A DNA stretch of 64,000 nucleotides from assembly GCF_013376455.1 (NCBI RefSeq), contig NZ_CP045504.1, forward strand, positions 1,281,501 through 1,345,500, written 5' to 3'. Below, piece by piece: positions 1-9,296 of this stretch. A program made the position numbers and the translations under genes. The number at the start of each line of letters is the position of its first letter. Position 1 is the stretch's first letter. The notes below the pieces were generated by a model, which worked only from the letters and a program-made list of their open reading frames with translations, searched no databases and was not told the DNA's origin. Source of the DNA: Desulfolutivibrio sulfodismutans DSM 3696. Lineage in GTDB: Bacteria; Desulfobacterota; Desulfovibrionia; Desulfovibrionales; Desulfovibrionaceae.

Positions 1-1342
1 GAATCAGATCGCACATGGCCGCTGTTTCGTCCATGAACGAGGCGAAGCTCACCTTGAAGGGGATTTTTTCCAGGGCAGCGGCCATGGCCCCGGACTGCGG
101 GAGGCCGTAGGCCGGGTTGGCGGCATAGACGAAAAGCACCTCGGGAGCGGCCGCCTTGCCCTCGCCGACGCCTTTCAGGTAGCCGGGAAGATCGCGGGCC
201 AAAATCTCCGAAGGCGTTTCCGCGCCGGGGAACACCGCAGGAAGTTCGGGCAGGGCCATGACCCCGCCGGGCTTGTTCATACGGCCAAGCAGCATGTTCA
301 GGCTCATGCCCGCGATGAAGGCCCCAGGCCCCATGCCCTGTCCCATTTCGGAACCGGGGATGACCAGGGGGGCCTTGGCGGCGGCCAGGTTCTTGGCGAT
401 ACCGGCCAACACCTCGGGCCCGACGCCGATCAGTTTGGAAACCTTGTCCGGGGAATAGTTGGCCTCGACAAGTTTCTTGAAGTCGGCCATGTCGGCCGCA
501 TCGGTGGTCGCTCCCGCCTTGAGCAGATGCCAGGCGATGCCCAGGGCCAGCGTGCCCAGATGGGCGGAGGCCACGGGAATCCAGGCATCGCTGACCGACC
601 CGGTGTGGTTGCGCACCGGCCCGGCGTAGGCGTACTTGGCGGTCTGGTCCTTGCCCAGCGGATGCGAGGCGCAAAAGGCCTTGCGGTTGCGCACCGAAAC
701 GCCCGAGCCCTCGAAGATGTCCGAGCCCAGGATCAGAACGCAGTCGGCGTTGTCGATGTCAAAGCCCACCCGGCCCTGGCCGCCCATGAGTTTGAATCCG
801 GCGGCGGCGGGCCCGGCCTCGCCGGGCATGGCGTACATGGCGGCGGAACCGACCTTGGCCAGGAAGGCGGAAAGCGCCTCGCCGACCGTGCCGCCCACGT
901 CGCCGCTGATGCAGGCCACCTTGTTTCCGGCGGCCTTGCACTTGGCCATAAGCTCCGTCTGGGCCTGCTCCCAGGTGATGGGCTCGAATTTCCCGCCGGA
1001 TTTGCGCATGGGTGTGCGCACCCGGGCGGGGCTGTAGAGCATGTACACCTCGGAGGCCCCGATGGGCGACACGCTGCCCTGGCTGAGCGGATGCTCGGGA
1101 TTGCCGGAAGCCGTGATGGGTTTGCCCCCGGCCAGGGTCACCTTGAGGCCGGTCCCCGAGGGACACAGCTTGCTGGCGGTCGTGGCGAAGGTTACCTCGC
1201 CCCGCGGCACCCGGGGAATCCAGGGCCAGTTCTGGGTCCAAATGGCGGCGTCATCCGCCAGTTTCCAGGGAATGGGGGTGAACAGCGTACCGACGGCGCC
1301 ACCCGCCACGAGTCCGATGAAAGCTCTGCGATCAAGTCCCAC
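1..1342 (-). CDS. qrcB: Menaquinone reductase, molybdopterin-like subunit QrcB (partial)
   Basis: Large periplasmic subunit of the Qrc menaquinone reductase, which passes electrons from periplasmic cytochrome c3 to the quinone pool. The window edge cuts off the C-terminus; about 447 codons remain. The start is a GTG at 1342, 13 nt after the qrcA stop and preceded by AGGGGGGAG. The N-terminus reads VGLDRRAFIGLVAGG, a twin-arginine export signal, and then the sequence continues as a molybdopterin oxidoreductase fold (for example FKVSFASFMDETAAMC near the edge). Family knowledge: QrcB resembles molybdoenzymes but is reported not to carry the cofactor. The order qrcA-qrcB matches the known operon; qrcC and qrcD would lie off the left edge. 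The start and family are clear; the identification as Qrc rests on the adjacent cytochrome. Confidence 0.88.
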   Translation of the reverse strand, partial: MGLDRRAFIGLVAGGAVGTLFTPIPWKLADDAAIWTQNWPWIPRVPRGEVTFATTASKLCPSGTGLKVTLAGGKPITASGNPEHPLSQGSVSPIGASEVYMLYSPARVRTPMRKSGGKFEPITWEQAQTELMAKCKAAGNKVACISGDVGGTVGEALSAFLAKVGSAAMYAMPGEAGPAAAGFKLMGGQGRVGFDIDNADCVLILGSDIFEGSGVSVRNRKAFCASHPLGKDQTAKYAYAGPVRNHTGSVSDAWIPVASAHLGTLALGIAWHLLKAGATTDAADMADFKKLVEANYSPDKVSKLIGVGPEVLAGIAKNLAAAKAPLVIPGSEMGQGMGPGAFIAGMSLNMLLGRMNKPGGVMALPELPAVFPGAETPSEILARDLPGYLKGVGEGKAAAPEVLFVYAANPAYGLPQSGAMAAALEKIPFKVSFASFMDETAAMCDLI

Positions 1343-1354
1343 TTTTCTCCCCCC

Positions 1355-1924
1355 TTATTTGTGGCAGACGTAGCAGGCGTTGCTGGTGCCCATTGAGGCA
1401 TGGCACCGTTCGCACTCCCACATCTTCATGGTCTGCTTGCTGTAGCCGCTAAGCCTGTTTTCATGATACGGCGGAGGGGAATCCATGTTGGCCACGTCAG
1501 GATGGCACGTGGTGCATTCGAACCCCCTGTGAGCGGCATGGGAGAAGAAGACGTTGTCCGGCTGGTACTGGTAGACGAGCCAAGGAACCTCGATGCCGGG
1601 CTTGGCGTACTGCGTGACGAACTTGTCGATTTCTTTTTCGGCATCCGTCGCGCCGCCGGTTTCATCGGGATGACACTCGGCACAGGAGGCCGTGCTCGGC
1701 AGCCCGATGAACTGACCCGTCTTGGAGAACGTGTGACAGCTTTCACAGTCCAGCCCCTGTTCGGCGTGCACCTTGTGGCTGAACCCGATGGGCTGGGTTT
1801 TCTGGCTGAAAAGAAGCTGTGGGAAAACCCACCAGCCGACGACGAGCGCCCCCACGAAACCGACCAGAAAGAGCAACACGACGCCGCCGACGCCGCCCGC
1901 CTTGTTCGATTGTCTTTCCTCCAT
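1355..1924 (-). CDS. qrcA: Menaquinone reductase multiheme cytochrome c subunit QrcA
   Basis: Membrane-anchored multiheme cytochrome that accepts electrons from periplasmic c3 for the Qrc complex. 189 residues. After a short cytoplasmic stretch there is one membrane helix at about residues 13-35 (VVLLFLVGFVGALVVGWWVF), then a periplasmic domain. Five CXXCH heme motifs are visible: CESCH, CAECH, CTTCH, CERCH and, at the very end, CYVCH. Additional His residues (for example FSHKVH, FFSHAAH) could be axial ligands. The start at 1924 is chosen over the upstream ATG at 1996 because the helix then sits at the N-terminus and GGGG precedes the ATG. It lies 13 nt upstream of qrcB and is probably co-transcribed with it. 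Confidence 0.9.
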   Translation of the reverse strand: MEERQSNKAGGVGGVVLLFLVGFVGALVVGWWVFPQLLFSQKTQPIGFSHKVHAEQGLDCESCHTFSKTGQFIGLPSTASCAECHPDETGGATDAEKEIDKFVTQYAKPGIEVPWLVYQYQPDNVFFSHAAHRGFECTTCHPDVANMDSPPPYHENRLSGYSKQTMKMWECERCHASMGTSNACYVCHK

Positions 1925-2109
1925 AATCCCCTGCCCCGTTCGTTGTGGTTCACATAGCATTTCGATAGTACCTACGGCACCGCGCTTTTTAAGCAAGAGC
2001 CACGCGCCGTGTCAAGGACAAATGAAAAAATTCACGAATACTTAGGCAGGAAATCGGCCGGTGGCGCATCCCTAGCCCGGCGTCCGGCGGCCAAAAGCCC
2101 CGTCCGGCC

Positions 2110-3618
2110 TCACTCCCCTTCCGGCCGCTTTTGCGCCCTATCGATTTCCGGGCTGTCCGCCCCGCCCACCCGGCGGCCATACACATCGTCGTAGCGCACG
2201 ATGTCGTCCTCTTCCAGATACGGCCCGCTTTGGATCTCGATGATCTCCACGAGCACCTTGCCGGGGTTGGACAAGCGGTGCTCCGTGGTCTTGGGAATGT
2301 CCACGGACTGGTTCTCGGCGAGCAAAAAAATCCGCTCCCCGAGCTGTACCTCGGCCGTTCCGGCGATGACCACCCAGTGCTCGCTGCGGTGGTGGTGCAT
2401 CTGCAGGCTCAGCCGCGCCCCGGGCAACACCTCAATGCGCTTGATCTTGTATCCCGGCCCTTCCTCCAAAACCGTGTAGCTGCCCCAGGGACGCCGCACG
2501 GTGACATGGGCCTCGACCAATGGACTTCCTTCGGCCGCCAGCGCCGCCACCACGTCCTTGACGCCCTGCTGCCGCGACATGGGACAGGCCAGGGTGGCGT
2601 CCCGGGTCTGAACCACGATCATGTCGCTGATGCCGGTCACGGCCAGCTTGCCGCCCCGGGAAACCAGCAGGCTGTCATGGCAGTCCAGGGCCAGGACGTC
2701 CCCCTGGACCACGCAGCCGTTTTGATCCTTGGCCCCCAGGCGGTACACGGCCGCCCAGTTGCCCAGGTCGTCCCAGTCGAAACCGGCCTCGATCACGGCC
2801 AGGCGTTTCATCCGCTCAAGCAGTCCATAGTCCACGGACAGTTCGGGAATGCCGCCATAGCCCAGGATCAAGGGCTTTTCACGGCGCGCCCGCCACCAGG
2901 CGAAATGCATCGGGGCATGCTTTTCCACGGCCGCAAGAAAAACGTCCGCCCGAAAAAGGAACATGCCCGTATTCCACAGATGCGCGCCGTCCGCGACCAT
3001 GGACCGGGCCATCTCCAGGTCGGGCTTTTCCGTAAAGCCGTCCACGACATAGGCCCCGTCGCCCAGGGCGGCCCCCCGGCGGATGTAGCCGTAGCCGGTC
3101 TCGGGCGTGTCGGCCCGGGCTCCGAAGGTGACCAGATAGCCGTCCCGGGCCAGGGACTCGCCACGCTCGACGCAGCTCTTCCAGGCGGCCACGTCGCCCA
3201 CCATGTGATCGGACGGGAACACGCCCACCACGACGCCGCTTTGGGCCTCGGGGGAATTCTCGCCAAGGATGCGGTCAAGGGCGAGAAGGACGGCCGGGAG
3301 GGTGTTTTTGCCCATGGGTTCGGCCAGGATGTTGGCTTCGAGTCCCGGGTCCACGCGGCGCAACTGGCCGCGCACCTCGAAAACATGCTCCTCGTTGGTC
3401 ACCACCCAGGTGCCCCGGGCCGGGAAGACGCTCAGGGTCCGGGCCAGGGTGTTCTGGAGCAGGGTTTTCTCGCCGTTTATGGCCAAAAGCTGCTTGGGCA
3501 GAAGGGTCCGCGACAGGGGCCACAGCCGCGTTCCCGACCCCCCGGCCAGGATGATGGCCTGAACGCCTGGCGCGGGCGACGCGCCCGCCGTTTGTGCGAT
3601 GTCCCCGGTCTGGCCCAT
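2110..3618 (-). CDS. manC: Mannose-1-phosphate guanylyltransferase / mannose-6-phosphate isomerase
   Basis: Bifunctional enzyme that interconverts fructose-6-P and mannose-6-P and makes GDP-mannose for surface polysaccharides. 502 residues, a typical length for the fused type II enzyme. The N-terminal nucleotidyltransferase shows the signature AIILAGGSGTRLWPLSR at about residues 20-37, followed by PKQLL; FPSDHMV and FTEKPD are further family motifs. The C-terminal cupin (from about residue 345) begins VRRPWGSYTVLEEG and contains the metal-binding stretch LQMHHHRSEHW. The start at 3618 follows an AAGGAG Shine-Dalgarno; the upstream in-frame ATG at 3795 has none. It precedes no sugar-transferase genes here, but rfbC lies just upstream on the same strand, so both feed nucleotide-sugar synthesis. 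Confidence 0.95.
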   Translation of the reverse strand: MGQTGDIAQTAGASPAPGVQAIILAGGSGTRLWPLSRTLLPKQLLAINGEKTLLQNTLARTLSVFPARGTWVVTNEEHVFEVRGQLRRVDPGLEANILAEPMGKNTLPAVLLALDRILGENSPEAQSGVVVGVFPSDHMVGDVAAWKSCVERGESLARDGYLVTFGARADTPETGYGYIRRGAALGDGAYVVDGFTEKPDLEMARSMVADGAHLWNTGMFLFRADVFLAAVEKHAPMHFAWWRARREKPLILGYGGIPELSVDYGLLERMKRLAVIEAGFDWDDLGNWAAVYRLGAKDQNGCVVQGDVLALDCHDSLLVSRGGKLAVTGISDMIVVQTRDATLACPMSRQQGVKDVVAALAAEGSPLVEAHVTVRRPWGSYTVLEEGPGYKIKRIEVLPGARLSLQMHHHRSEHWVVIAGTAEVQLGERIFLLAENQSVDIPKTTEHRLSNPGKVLVEIIEIQSGPYLEEDDIVRYDDVYGRRVGGADSPEIDRAQKRPEGE

Positions 3619-3739
3619 GGCAGGCTCCTTCACTGTTGTGGGTTGGCCACGGCTTGCGCCGCAGCCCGCGCCGACCGCACGCCGCTCTCGGTGGTCGGCC
3701 CGCCCAAGCCCCAACGTCCCGGCGACAGACCGAAGGGGC

Positions 3740-4300
3740 CTATCCGGCAAAAACGAACGGCGACTCGATGTCGCACAGCCTGGGCAGGGCCGCATCCTTG
3801 TCGGACAAAACCGGCGCGGTCACCGGCCAGGGCACGCCGATGTCCGGATCGTTCCAGGCCACGCCCCCGTCATGGGCCGGGGAATAGTAGGCGTCCACCT
3901 TGTACTGGAACTCGGCCACGTCGGTTAAGGTCACATAGCCGTGGGCGAACCCGGCCGGGACCATGAGCCGCTTGAAATTGTCCTCGGACAGGGTCAGGCC
4001 GTACCATTTTCCGAAGGTGGGGGAACCCTTGCGGATGTCCACCACGGCGTCGAAGACCGCCCCCCGGGTGACCCACACCAGCTTGGCCTGGGCCGTCGGC
4101 GGCGACTGGAAGTGCAGCCCGCGCAAGACGCCCTTGGTATTGGAGCGGGCATGGTTGTCCTGGATGAAATCGTAGTTCAGGCCGAGTTCGGCGAAGAGGC
4201 GGCGATTGTATGTTTCGGTGAAAAATCCGCGATGGTCGCCGAAGACCTTGGGTTCGAGCACGCAAAGACCTGGGAAATCCGTTGGAGTGACCTGCACCAT
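3740..4300 (-). CDS. rfbC: dTDP-4-dehydrorhamnose 3,5-epimerase
   Basis: Cytosolic epimerase of the dTDP-L-rhamnose pathway, acting on dTDP-4-keto-6-deoxyglucose. 186 residues, the usual family size, with a cupin fold. Typical motifs are visible: GDHRGFFTETYN near residue 21, QDNHARSNTKGVLRGLHFQ (catalytic His and the strand following it), FDAVVDIRKGSPTFG and VPAGFAHGY. The start at 4300 gives the usual N-terminus (MVQVTPTDFPGL) and follows an AAGGAG-like site. RfbA, B and D are not in the window. Together with manC, 120 nt downstream, this suggests a small envelope-polysaccharide precursor cluster. Confidence 0.95.
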   Translation of the reverse strand: MVQVTPTDFPGLCVLEPKVFGDHRGFFTETYNRRLFAELGLNYDFIQDNHARSNTKGVLRGLHFQSPPTAQAKLVWVTRGAVFDAVVDIRKGSPTFGKWYGLTLSEDNFKRLMVPAGFAHGYVTLTDVAEFQYKVDAYYSPAHDGGVAWNDPDIGVPWPVTAPVLSDKDAALPRLCDIESPFVFAG

Positions 4301-4373
4301 CCGCTCCTTGGCATGACGTCGCGGCCCGCCCCTTCTTGCCGGGCAAGCCGCGCGGGCCAATAGGTAACCGATT

Positions 4374-5303
4374 TCACGCCCCGTCACAACCGCCCGCAGC
4401 CGCAGTGCTGCCTGCTTCCTGGGCCGCCGCCCGTTCGTCGGCGTGATAGGAGCTGCGCACCAGGGGGCCGCAAAACATCCCGGCCACCCCGATATCCCGG
4501 CCGAAGGCGGCCAGTTCCGCGAATTCGTCGGGATGGACGTAGCGCACGGGCTCGGGATGCCGCCTGGAGGGACGCAGGTATTGGCCCACGGTGATCATGG
4601 CGCACCCGGCCCGGGCCAGATCCTCGATCACCCGGCGGGCCTGGTCCGGACGCTCCCCGAACCCGAGCATGAAGCCGCTTTTGACCCGCATGCCCGGCCG
4701 GGACGCGGCCCGGCGCAGCACGGCAAGGCTCCTGCCGTAATCGGCCTGGGGCCGCACCAGGGGATAAAGCTCCGGCACGGTCTCCACGTTGTGATTGAAG
4801 ATATCGGGACCGGCGTCCAGAACCACGTCCAGGGATGCGGCGCACCCCCCGAAATCCGGGGTCAGAAGCTCCACCCCGGCCCCGGGCAGGGTCTCGCGCA
4901 GCCGCGCGGTCACGGCTGCGAAATGTCCGGCCCCGCCGTCGGGCAGGTCGTCGCGGGTGACCGAGGTGACCACCACATGCCGGACCCCGAGCTCCAAGGC
5001 GGCCCGGGCCACCCGTTGCGGTTCGTCCGGGTCCGGCGGGGACGGGGGGCCCGAGGCGATGTTGCAGAAGGTGCAGCCCCGGGTGCAGCGTTCGCCCAGG
5101 ATCAGGAAGGTGGCCGTGCCCCGGGAATAGCACTCGAAGATGTTGGGGCAGCGGGCGTTTTTGCACACGGTGCACAGGCCGTGGGCGGCCACCAGGGAGG
5201 CCGTGCGGGCGAAATCCGCACTGCGCGGCAGCCCCACCTTGAGCCAGGGCGGCAGGCGTTTGCCCCGGGCGGGCGAGGCCGATGGATTTGGATCAGCGGT
5301 CAT
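4374..5303 (-). CDS. lipA: Lipoyl synthase
   Basis: Radical-SAM enzyme that inserts two sulfur atoms into protein-bound octanoyl groups to make lipoyl cofactor. 309 residues. Both iron-sulfur motifs are present: the auxiliary cluster CTVCKNARCPNIFEC (CX3-4CX4-5C type, about residue 44) and the radical-SAM CTRGCTFC (about residue 73). The C-terminal serine ligand region RSSYHADE is present. The start at 5303 overlaps the end of the Rsm22-like gene by 11 nt, so the two are translationally coupled. Much longer in-frame upstream sequence exists but is the antisense-like low-complexity tail of the neighbour and is not included. No lipB is seen beside it. Confidence 0.95.
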   Translation of the reverse strand: MTADPNPSASPARGKRLPPWLKVGLPRSADFARTASLVAAHGLCTVCKNARCPNIFECYSRGTATFLILGERCTRGCTFCNIASGPPSPPDPDEPQRVARAALELGVRHVVVTSVTRDDLPDGGAGHFAAVTARLRETLPGAGVELLTPDFGGCAASLDVVLDAGPDIFNHNVETVPELYPLVRPQADYGRSLAVLRRAASRPGMRVKSGFMLGFGERPDQARRVIEDLARAGCAMITVGQYLRPSRRHPEPVRYVHPDEFAELAAFGRDIGVAGMFCGPLVRSSYHADERAAAQEAGSTAAAGGCDGA

Positions 5304-7272
5304 GGTCGCGGCCCGTGTCCTTGGCGCGGGAGGACGCCCTCCCGGTGGATGGAGAGGATTTTCTCCCGCCCGGCCGACCGGCCGAAGGCGTTTTGGCGGG
5401 GGAATCGCCGCGCGGCGTTTTTTTGGGTCTGGCTGCGCCACGGGAGGATTTCGACCGTTCGGGAGCCCCCGCCGGGGCCTTGCCCCGGGCCGTCCCGGGC
5501 CGTGGCTTGTTCCCGGATTCCCGCCCGGGATGTTCCTGCGGGCGGCCGCGCCCTTGGTCCGAATCGGCCGGGTTGTCCCTTCTGCCGGACGCCTTTCCCC
5601 CGCGCCCCGATCCGGCGGCCTCCCTGTCGCGATCCGCTCCTGCGCCCCCCTTGGCGGCGCGGGAACCGGGCCGTTTCTCCCGGCCCTGACGCACGGCCCG
5701 GGCATCGCCGTCCGACCGGGCCTCCTTGTCGGCCGGACGCTCGGCGGCGGGTTTGGCCGTCGGCCCCCGGCCCTCCTCCCACTGCGGGGCCTGCAGGATA
5801 TAGATGGCCGCCCCGGATTTTTTGTCCCGGGCCGGGGATTGCAGCCTGGGCGTGCGGGCCAGATCGCCGGGCACAAGCCCCCCCCGGGAGGGCGTCATGT
5901 ACAGCCGCAGGCCACCGGCGGCGCAGGCGTACCTGGCCCATTCCCCCTCCCGCCCCGGGGCCGGGAAGGGGTTGGACACCACCCGGCCAAGGGCGGGATC
6001 GGCGTTTGCCGCCCGGTCCCCGGCGAAAAGAAACGACAGGCTCACATCCCGCTTGGGCAGCCCGGACCGTTTGGACAGGGCTTCGAGCCACGGCGGCACG
6101 CCCACGGCGTCCACGGTGAAATGGCACCATGTTCCGGTCCCCCGGGCCGCCAGGGGACAGGCCCCGGCATGGGTGCAGGGGGCCAGAAGCGACATCTCCT
6201 CGTCCTCAATAAGATTCTCGCGCAGCCTGGAGAGCAGCTTGCCCGAGGCCCGGATCCCGGGTTCGACCAGAAGCAGCCGCCCGCCGGGACGCAGCGCGCC
6301 GCACAGGGTTGCGGCCATAAGCCCGGTCTTTTCGGAAAGGGACTGGGAACGCCTGGAGGCCAGTTCGTTGAGCACGTTGGCCGCCGTGACCAGATCCGCC
6401 ACGCCCCGGGGGAGCCTGGGCAGTTCCTCGCGCACCGTCTCCACCCGCCAGGGCGTCTCCTCCCCGGCCAGTCCCAAAAACATCTCCCGGCCAAGGGCCA
6501 GGGCGGCCCGGGAGCGGTCCAGGCACACGAAGTTGATCCGCCGCGTGCGCAGGCGCGGCGCGGCGATCCACAGGGCCTGGACCATGGTCAACGGCCCCGA
6601 TCCGGCGTCCACCACCGTGGCCCCGTCGGGCAGATCCAGATCCAGGCCGCGCAACAGGCGCGTTAAGCGGTACAGGTTCCAGGGCAGAAAATACCAGGCG
6701 TAGGCCGCAAGCATCCGGGGATCGGAAAGATAGCCCGGCTTGGGACCGGCGGCCCGTTCGCAGGTCAGGGAGGCGGACAGGCTTTGGATGGCCGAGGGTA
6801 GTTCCCGGGCATGGGAGATGCGCAGCGGCATGACCGTCTTGAGCAGGGCCTCGTACGCCACCAGGGCGGCGGCGGCATCGGGTCCGGGGGCGGGAAAGAG
6901 TCGGCCCTCCCGGGTCCAGGGCAGGATCGTCCCGGCCTGTGAGACGATCTGGGGGGCCTTCGCCGCTGGTGCCTTGTCCGGCTTTTTTCTGTCGCCCGGG
7001 ACGCGTGCGGCCGGGCTTTTCCCGGGTTTGCCGCCACGGCCCCCCTCTGGGGCGCGCCCCCGGCTTTCGCTACGGCCGGTGCGAGCTGTTTTCTCGCTTC
7101 CGCCCTCGCGGGTCGTCTTCTCACTGCGCCCCTTGCGAGTTGTTTTCTCGCCGCGACCCTCGCGGCCTTCCTGTCCTTCCCGTCCCTGCGCACCGACCCG
7201 GCCGTCGCCGCGTGGCCGGGTCGTGGCGGCAGGGCCGCCCGGCCCTTGTTTCCCGGTCTGTCTAGGCGACAT
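5293..7272 (-). CDS. Rsm22-like ribosomal small-subunit methyltransferase family protein, with basic low-complexity tails
   Basis: 659 residues in three parts. Residues 1 to about 110 are a repetitive charged tail with near-repeats (GRSEKTTREGGSEKTARTGR). The core at about 115-470 is an Rsm22-family S-adenosylmethionine fold: DGATVVDAGSGPLTMVQAL (SAM-binding motif I), LVTAANVLNELASRR, LRPGGRLLLVEPG, and a cysteine-bearing stretch LAPCTHAGACPL typical of the family. The rest is an Arg/Lys/Gly/Pro-rich tail. Rsm22 proteins act in small ribosomal subunit assembly in mitochondria; the bacterial role is less defined. The flanking tails look like RNA-binding disordered regions (inference). It overlaps lipA and the ASKHA gene by 11 nt each. 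Confidence 0.8.
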   Translation of the reverse strand: MSPRQTGKQGPGGPAATTRPRGDGRVGAQGREGQEGREGRGEKTTRKGRSEKTTREGGSEKTARTGRSESRGRAPEGGRGGKPGKSPAARVPGDRKKPDKAPAAKAPQIVSQAGTILPWTREGRLFPAPGPDAAAALVAYEALLKTVMPLRISHARELPSAIQSLSASLTCERAAGPKPGYLSDPRMLAAYAWYFLPWNLYRLTRLLRGLDLDLPDGATVVDAGSGPLTMVQALWIAAPRLRTRRINFVCLDRSRAALALGREMFLGLAGEETPWRVETVREELPRLPRGVADLVTAANVLNELASRRSQSLSEKTGLMAATLCGALRPGGRLLLVEPGIRASGKLLSRLRENLIEDEEMSLLAPCTHAGACPLAARGTGTWCHFTVDAVGVPPWLEALSKRSGLPKRDVSLSFLFAGDRAANADPALGRVVSNPFPAPGREGEWARYACAAGGLRLYMTPSRGGLVPGDLARTPRLQSPARDKKSGAAIYILQAPQWEEGRGPTAKPAAERPADKEARSDGDARAVRQGREKRPGSRAAKGGAGADRDREAAGSGRGGKASGRRDNPADSDQGRGRPQEHPGRESGNKPRPGTARGKAPAGAPERSKSSRGAARPKKTPRGDSPAKTPSAGRPGGRKSSPSTGRASSRAKDTGRDHDR

Positions 7273-8845
7273 AACGAAACACCATCCTTTTCACAAAAGC
7301 CTGTCCGAAATCATCCGACCCGATGGCCGACGCCAGATCCACAACCTCCACCCGGGAGGCCGTTTCCAAAATGTCCCGACGCGCCGCCGCGTCGGCCGTC
7401 AAAAGGCACACCCCGTCCAGGGAGGTGTTGCCCGCCGCCCGGCATCTGGCCGCCCCGCCCGAGGGCAGAAACCCCAGGGCCTCCAGGTCGTCCGGCGAGA
7501 CATGGCTGCCGAAGGCCCCGGCCAGATGGATGGCCGAAAGCGCCCCGACTCCCAGCCCGGCCGCCCGAAACAGCCCGGAAAAGGCCAGGTTGCAGGCGGC
7601 CTTGACCTTCTGGATCTCTTCCACGTCCGAGGCCCACAGGGACAGCCTCCCCACATCCAGCCGGGGTTCGCCCCCGTCATGGGCCAGCCCGGCCAGAATC
7701 CTGCGCCCCAGGGGCGGCAGGGACGATCCGGCCTCCGCAAACCGGCCGTCCGGGCGCAAAACGCCCACGGACACAAGCCTGGCCAGAAGCGACAGGTAGC
7801 CCGTGCCGCCGATGGCCGTAACCTCCGCTGCGGGCGATCCGTCCCGGTATGGAACCGGGGCAAGGCCCGCCGGGGTGAGATCGAAGCCCACGGCCACCCC
7901 CGAACCGGCCACCCGGCCCAGGCGCGGCCCCACGCCCTCCAGGGCCGGGCCCATGGGCACGCTGGCGGCCAGGAAACGCCCATCCGGCAGGGCCAGCACA
8001 AATTCCCCGTTGGTGCCGAAATCCGCCAGAAGAAACGGCGGCTTGGCCCCGGCGCGCATAATCGCAAAAAGCCCGGCCGAGGCGTCCGCGCCAACAAACG
8101 GCCCCAAAAGCGGCGGAACATATGCCGGGGGCAAATCCGGCGCAAGGACCGTTTCATAGCCCCCCCGGAAGGACAACCGGTAGGGGGCGGCGGCCAGCCC
8201 TGAAAAATCCAGGCCCACAAGCAGATGGATCATGGCCGGATTCCCGGCCACGCCCAGATCGGCAAGGGGGCCAGGCAGGGAGGCGGCGACCCGGCGCATA
8301 AAATCAAGGACCAGCTCCCGCAGGATGTCCGCCCCGCCGTCCCTGGCCGCAAAGGCCAGCCTGGACATGATCTCGCTGCCCGCCCCCAGTTGGGGATTGG
8401 GCATCTGCCCCTCCACGGCCGGGCCGCCCCCTGAGGCCGTGGCGGCTCTCCAGGCCAGCCCCGTGGTTCCCAGGTCCAGGCCCAGGACATACCCGCCCGG
8501 CGCGCCATGGGCCGCTTTCCGGGCCGCATTGAGGACGGGCCCCGGCCCGACGTCCGAGGGGGCCAGGATCTCCCGCCCGGCGGCGGCCTGGGCCGGATGG
8601 GCGCAGGAAAGCCGCCATCCCGCCGCCAGCTCCCCGGGGCCAAGCCGCCTGGCGTCCTGGGGGACCGGAGTCGGCGCTCCGGAGGCGAAACGCACCCGGC
8701 AGGCCCCGCACCGGCCGATGCCGGAACACAGGGGGCGGCCCACGAAATATCCGGCCCGAAACAGGGCCTGGGCCAGGGTGTCGCCCTGGGGCAGGGGCAC
8801 GGTGCGGCGGCTGTGGCCGCTTACAACGAGGAGGTCGCCGTTCAT
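7262..8845 (-). CDS. Ferredoxin-ASKHA (DUF4445) protein, corrinoid-activation type
   Basis: 527 residues. The N-terminal [2Fe-2S] ferredoxin domain carries RPLCSGIGRCGACRV (CX5CX2C) and a fourth cysteine in RLSCAHPAQ. The large C-terminal part is an actin/Hsp70-fold ATPase: VLGLDLGTTGLAW (phosphate-binding loop), LADFGTNGEF, and GAFGSHVSPDDLEALGFLP near the end. Proteins of this architecture (RACo/RamA-like) reductively reactivate corrinoid proteins in methyl transfer. No corrinoid protein or methyltransferase is nearby, so the partner is unknown. The start at 8845 fits the ferredoxin N-terminus. The last 11 nt overlap the Rsm22-like gene, which is probably in the same transcript. Confidence 0.85.
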   Translation of the reverse strand: MNGDLLVVSGHSRRTVPLPQGDTLAQALFRAGYFVGRPLCSGIGRCGACRVRFASGAPTPVPQDARRLGPGELAAGWRLSCAHPAQAAAGREILAPSDVGPGPVLNAARKAAHGAPGGYVLGLDLGTTGLAWRAATASGGGPAVEGQMPNPQLGAGSEIMSRLAFAARDGGADILRELVLDFMRRVAASLPGPLADLGVAGNPAMIHLLVGLDFSGLAAAPYRLSFRGGYETVLAPDLPPAYVPPLLGPFVGADASAGLFAIMRAGAKPPFLLADFGTNGEFVLALPDGRFLAASVPMGPALEGVGPRLGRVAGSGVAVGFDLTPAGLAPVPYRDGSPAAEVTAIGGTGYLSLLARLVSVGVLRPDGRFAEAGSSLPPLGRRILAGLAHDGGEPRLDVGRLSLWASDVEEIQKVKAACNLAFSGLFRAAGLGVGALSAIHLAGAFGSHVSPDDLEALGFLPSGGAARCRAAGNTSLDGVCLLTADAAARRDILETASRVEVVDLASAIGSDDFGQAFVKRMVFRYVA

Positions 8846-8989
8846 GGAACAGGAACCTATCGTTTTCCCGGACCAAGGCAAAGCGGCCCAATTCTCTGCG
8901 GTCATGCGCCATCATCCGGCCGTACCCCGCCATCTCCTGGAAATAGCATGCGATCCGGCGGATTGCCGGGCTTTCCATGGCAATACGCC

Positions 8990-9296
8990 ATGAATAAATT
9001 TGTAAAAAAATGCAAAAATGAAGAAAAAAATTTCAATCCCCAACCAGTCGGAATTCCTAAAAAAACATATTAACCATGCCTTTTTCCTCGTTTTTCGGGG
9101 TTGACAGAAATACCGTGGTTTTTTAGGACGCTTGAAACCTTTTGAAGGTTTACCAGTGGTCGCGGGAAATGGTCCCGCCCGCTGCATACAAAGAAACTAC
9201 GGCGCGAGAGCGCGGGGCATTCCCGGTAGGGCGCGACCACCGGATCGTCAAACGAGATAGGCCGAGAAAGCGGCAACTCCCATAAGGAGAAGCAAA
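8990..9296 (+). promoter_or_regulatory. AT-rich intergenic region with candidate sigma70 promoter
   Basis: This gene-free stretch of about 450 bases separates two divergent genes. From 8990 to 9075 it is strikingly A/T-rich for this genome, like an UP element. A TTGACA at 9101-9106, 17 bp, then TAGGAC at 9124-9129 is a candidate promoter toward the NlpC/P60 gene, giving a leader of about 165 nt. AAGGAG at 9283-9288 is its ribosome-binding site. No leader RNA family is recognised. Confidence 0.4.

Noticed and set aside
527-1396. 289-residue plus-strand frame
   Set aside because: It is the mirror of qrcB, with His/Gly-rich composition typical of antisense frames in high-GC DNA.
2131-3966. 611-residue plus-strand frame
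   Set aside because: Antisense to manC and rfbC; no domain, composition rich in His/Gly/Pro.
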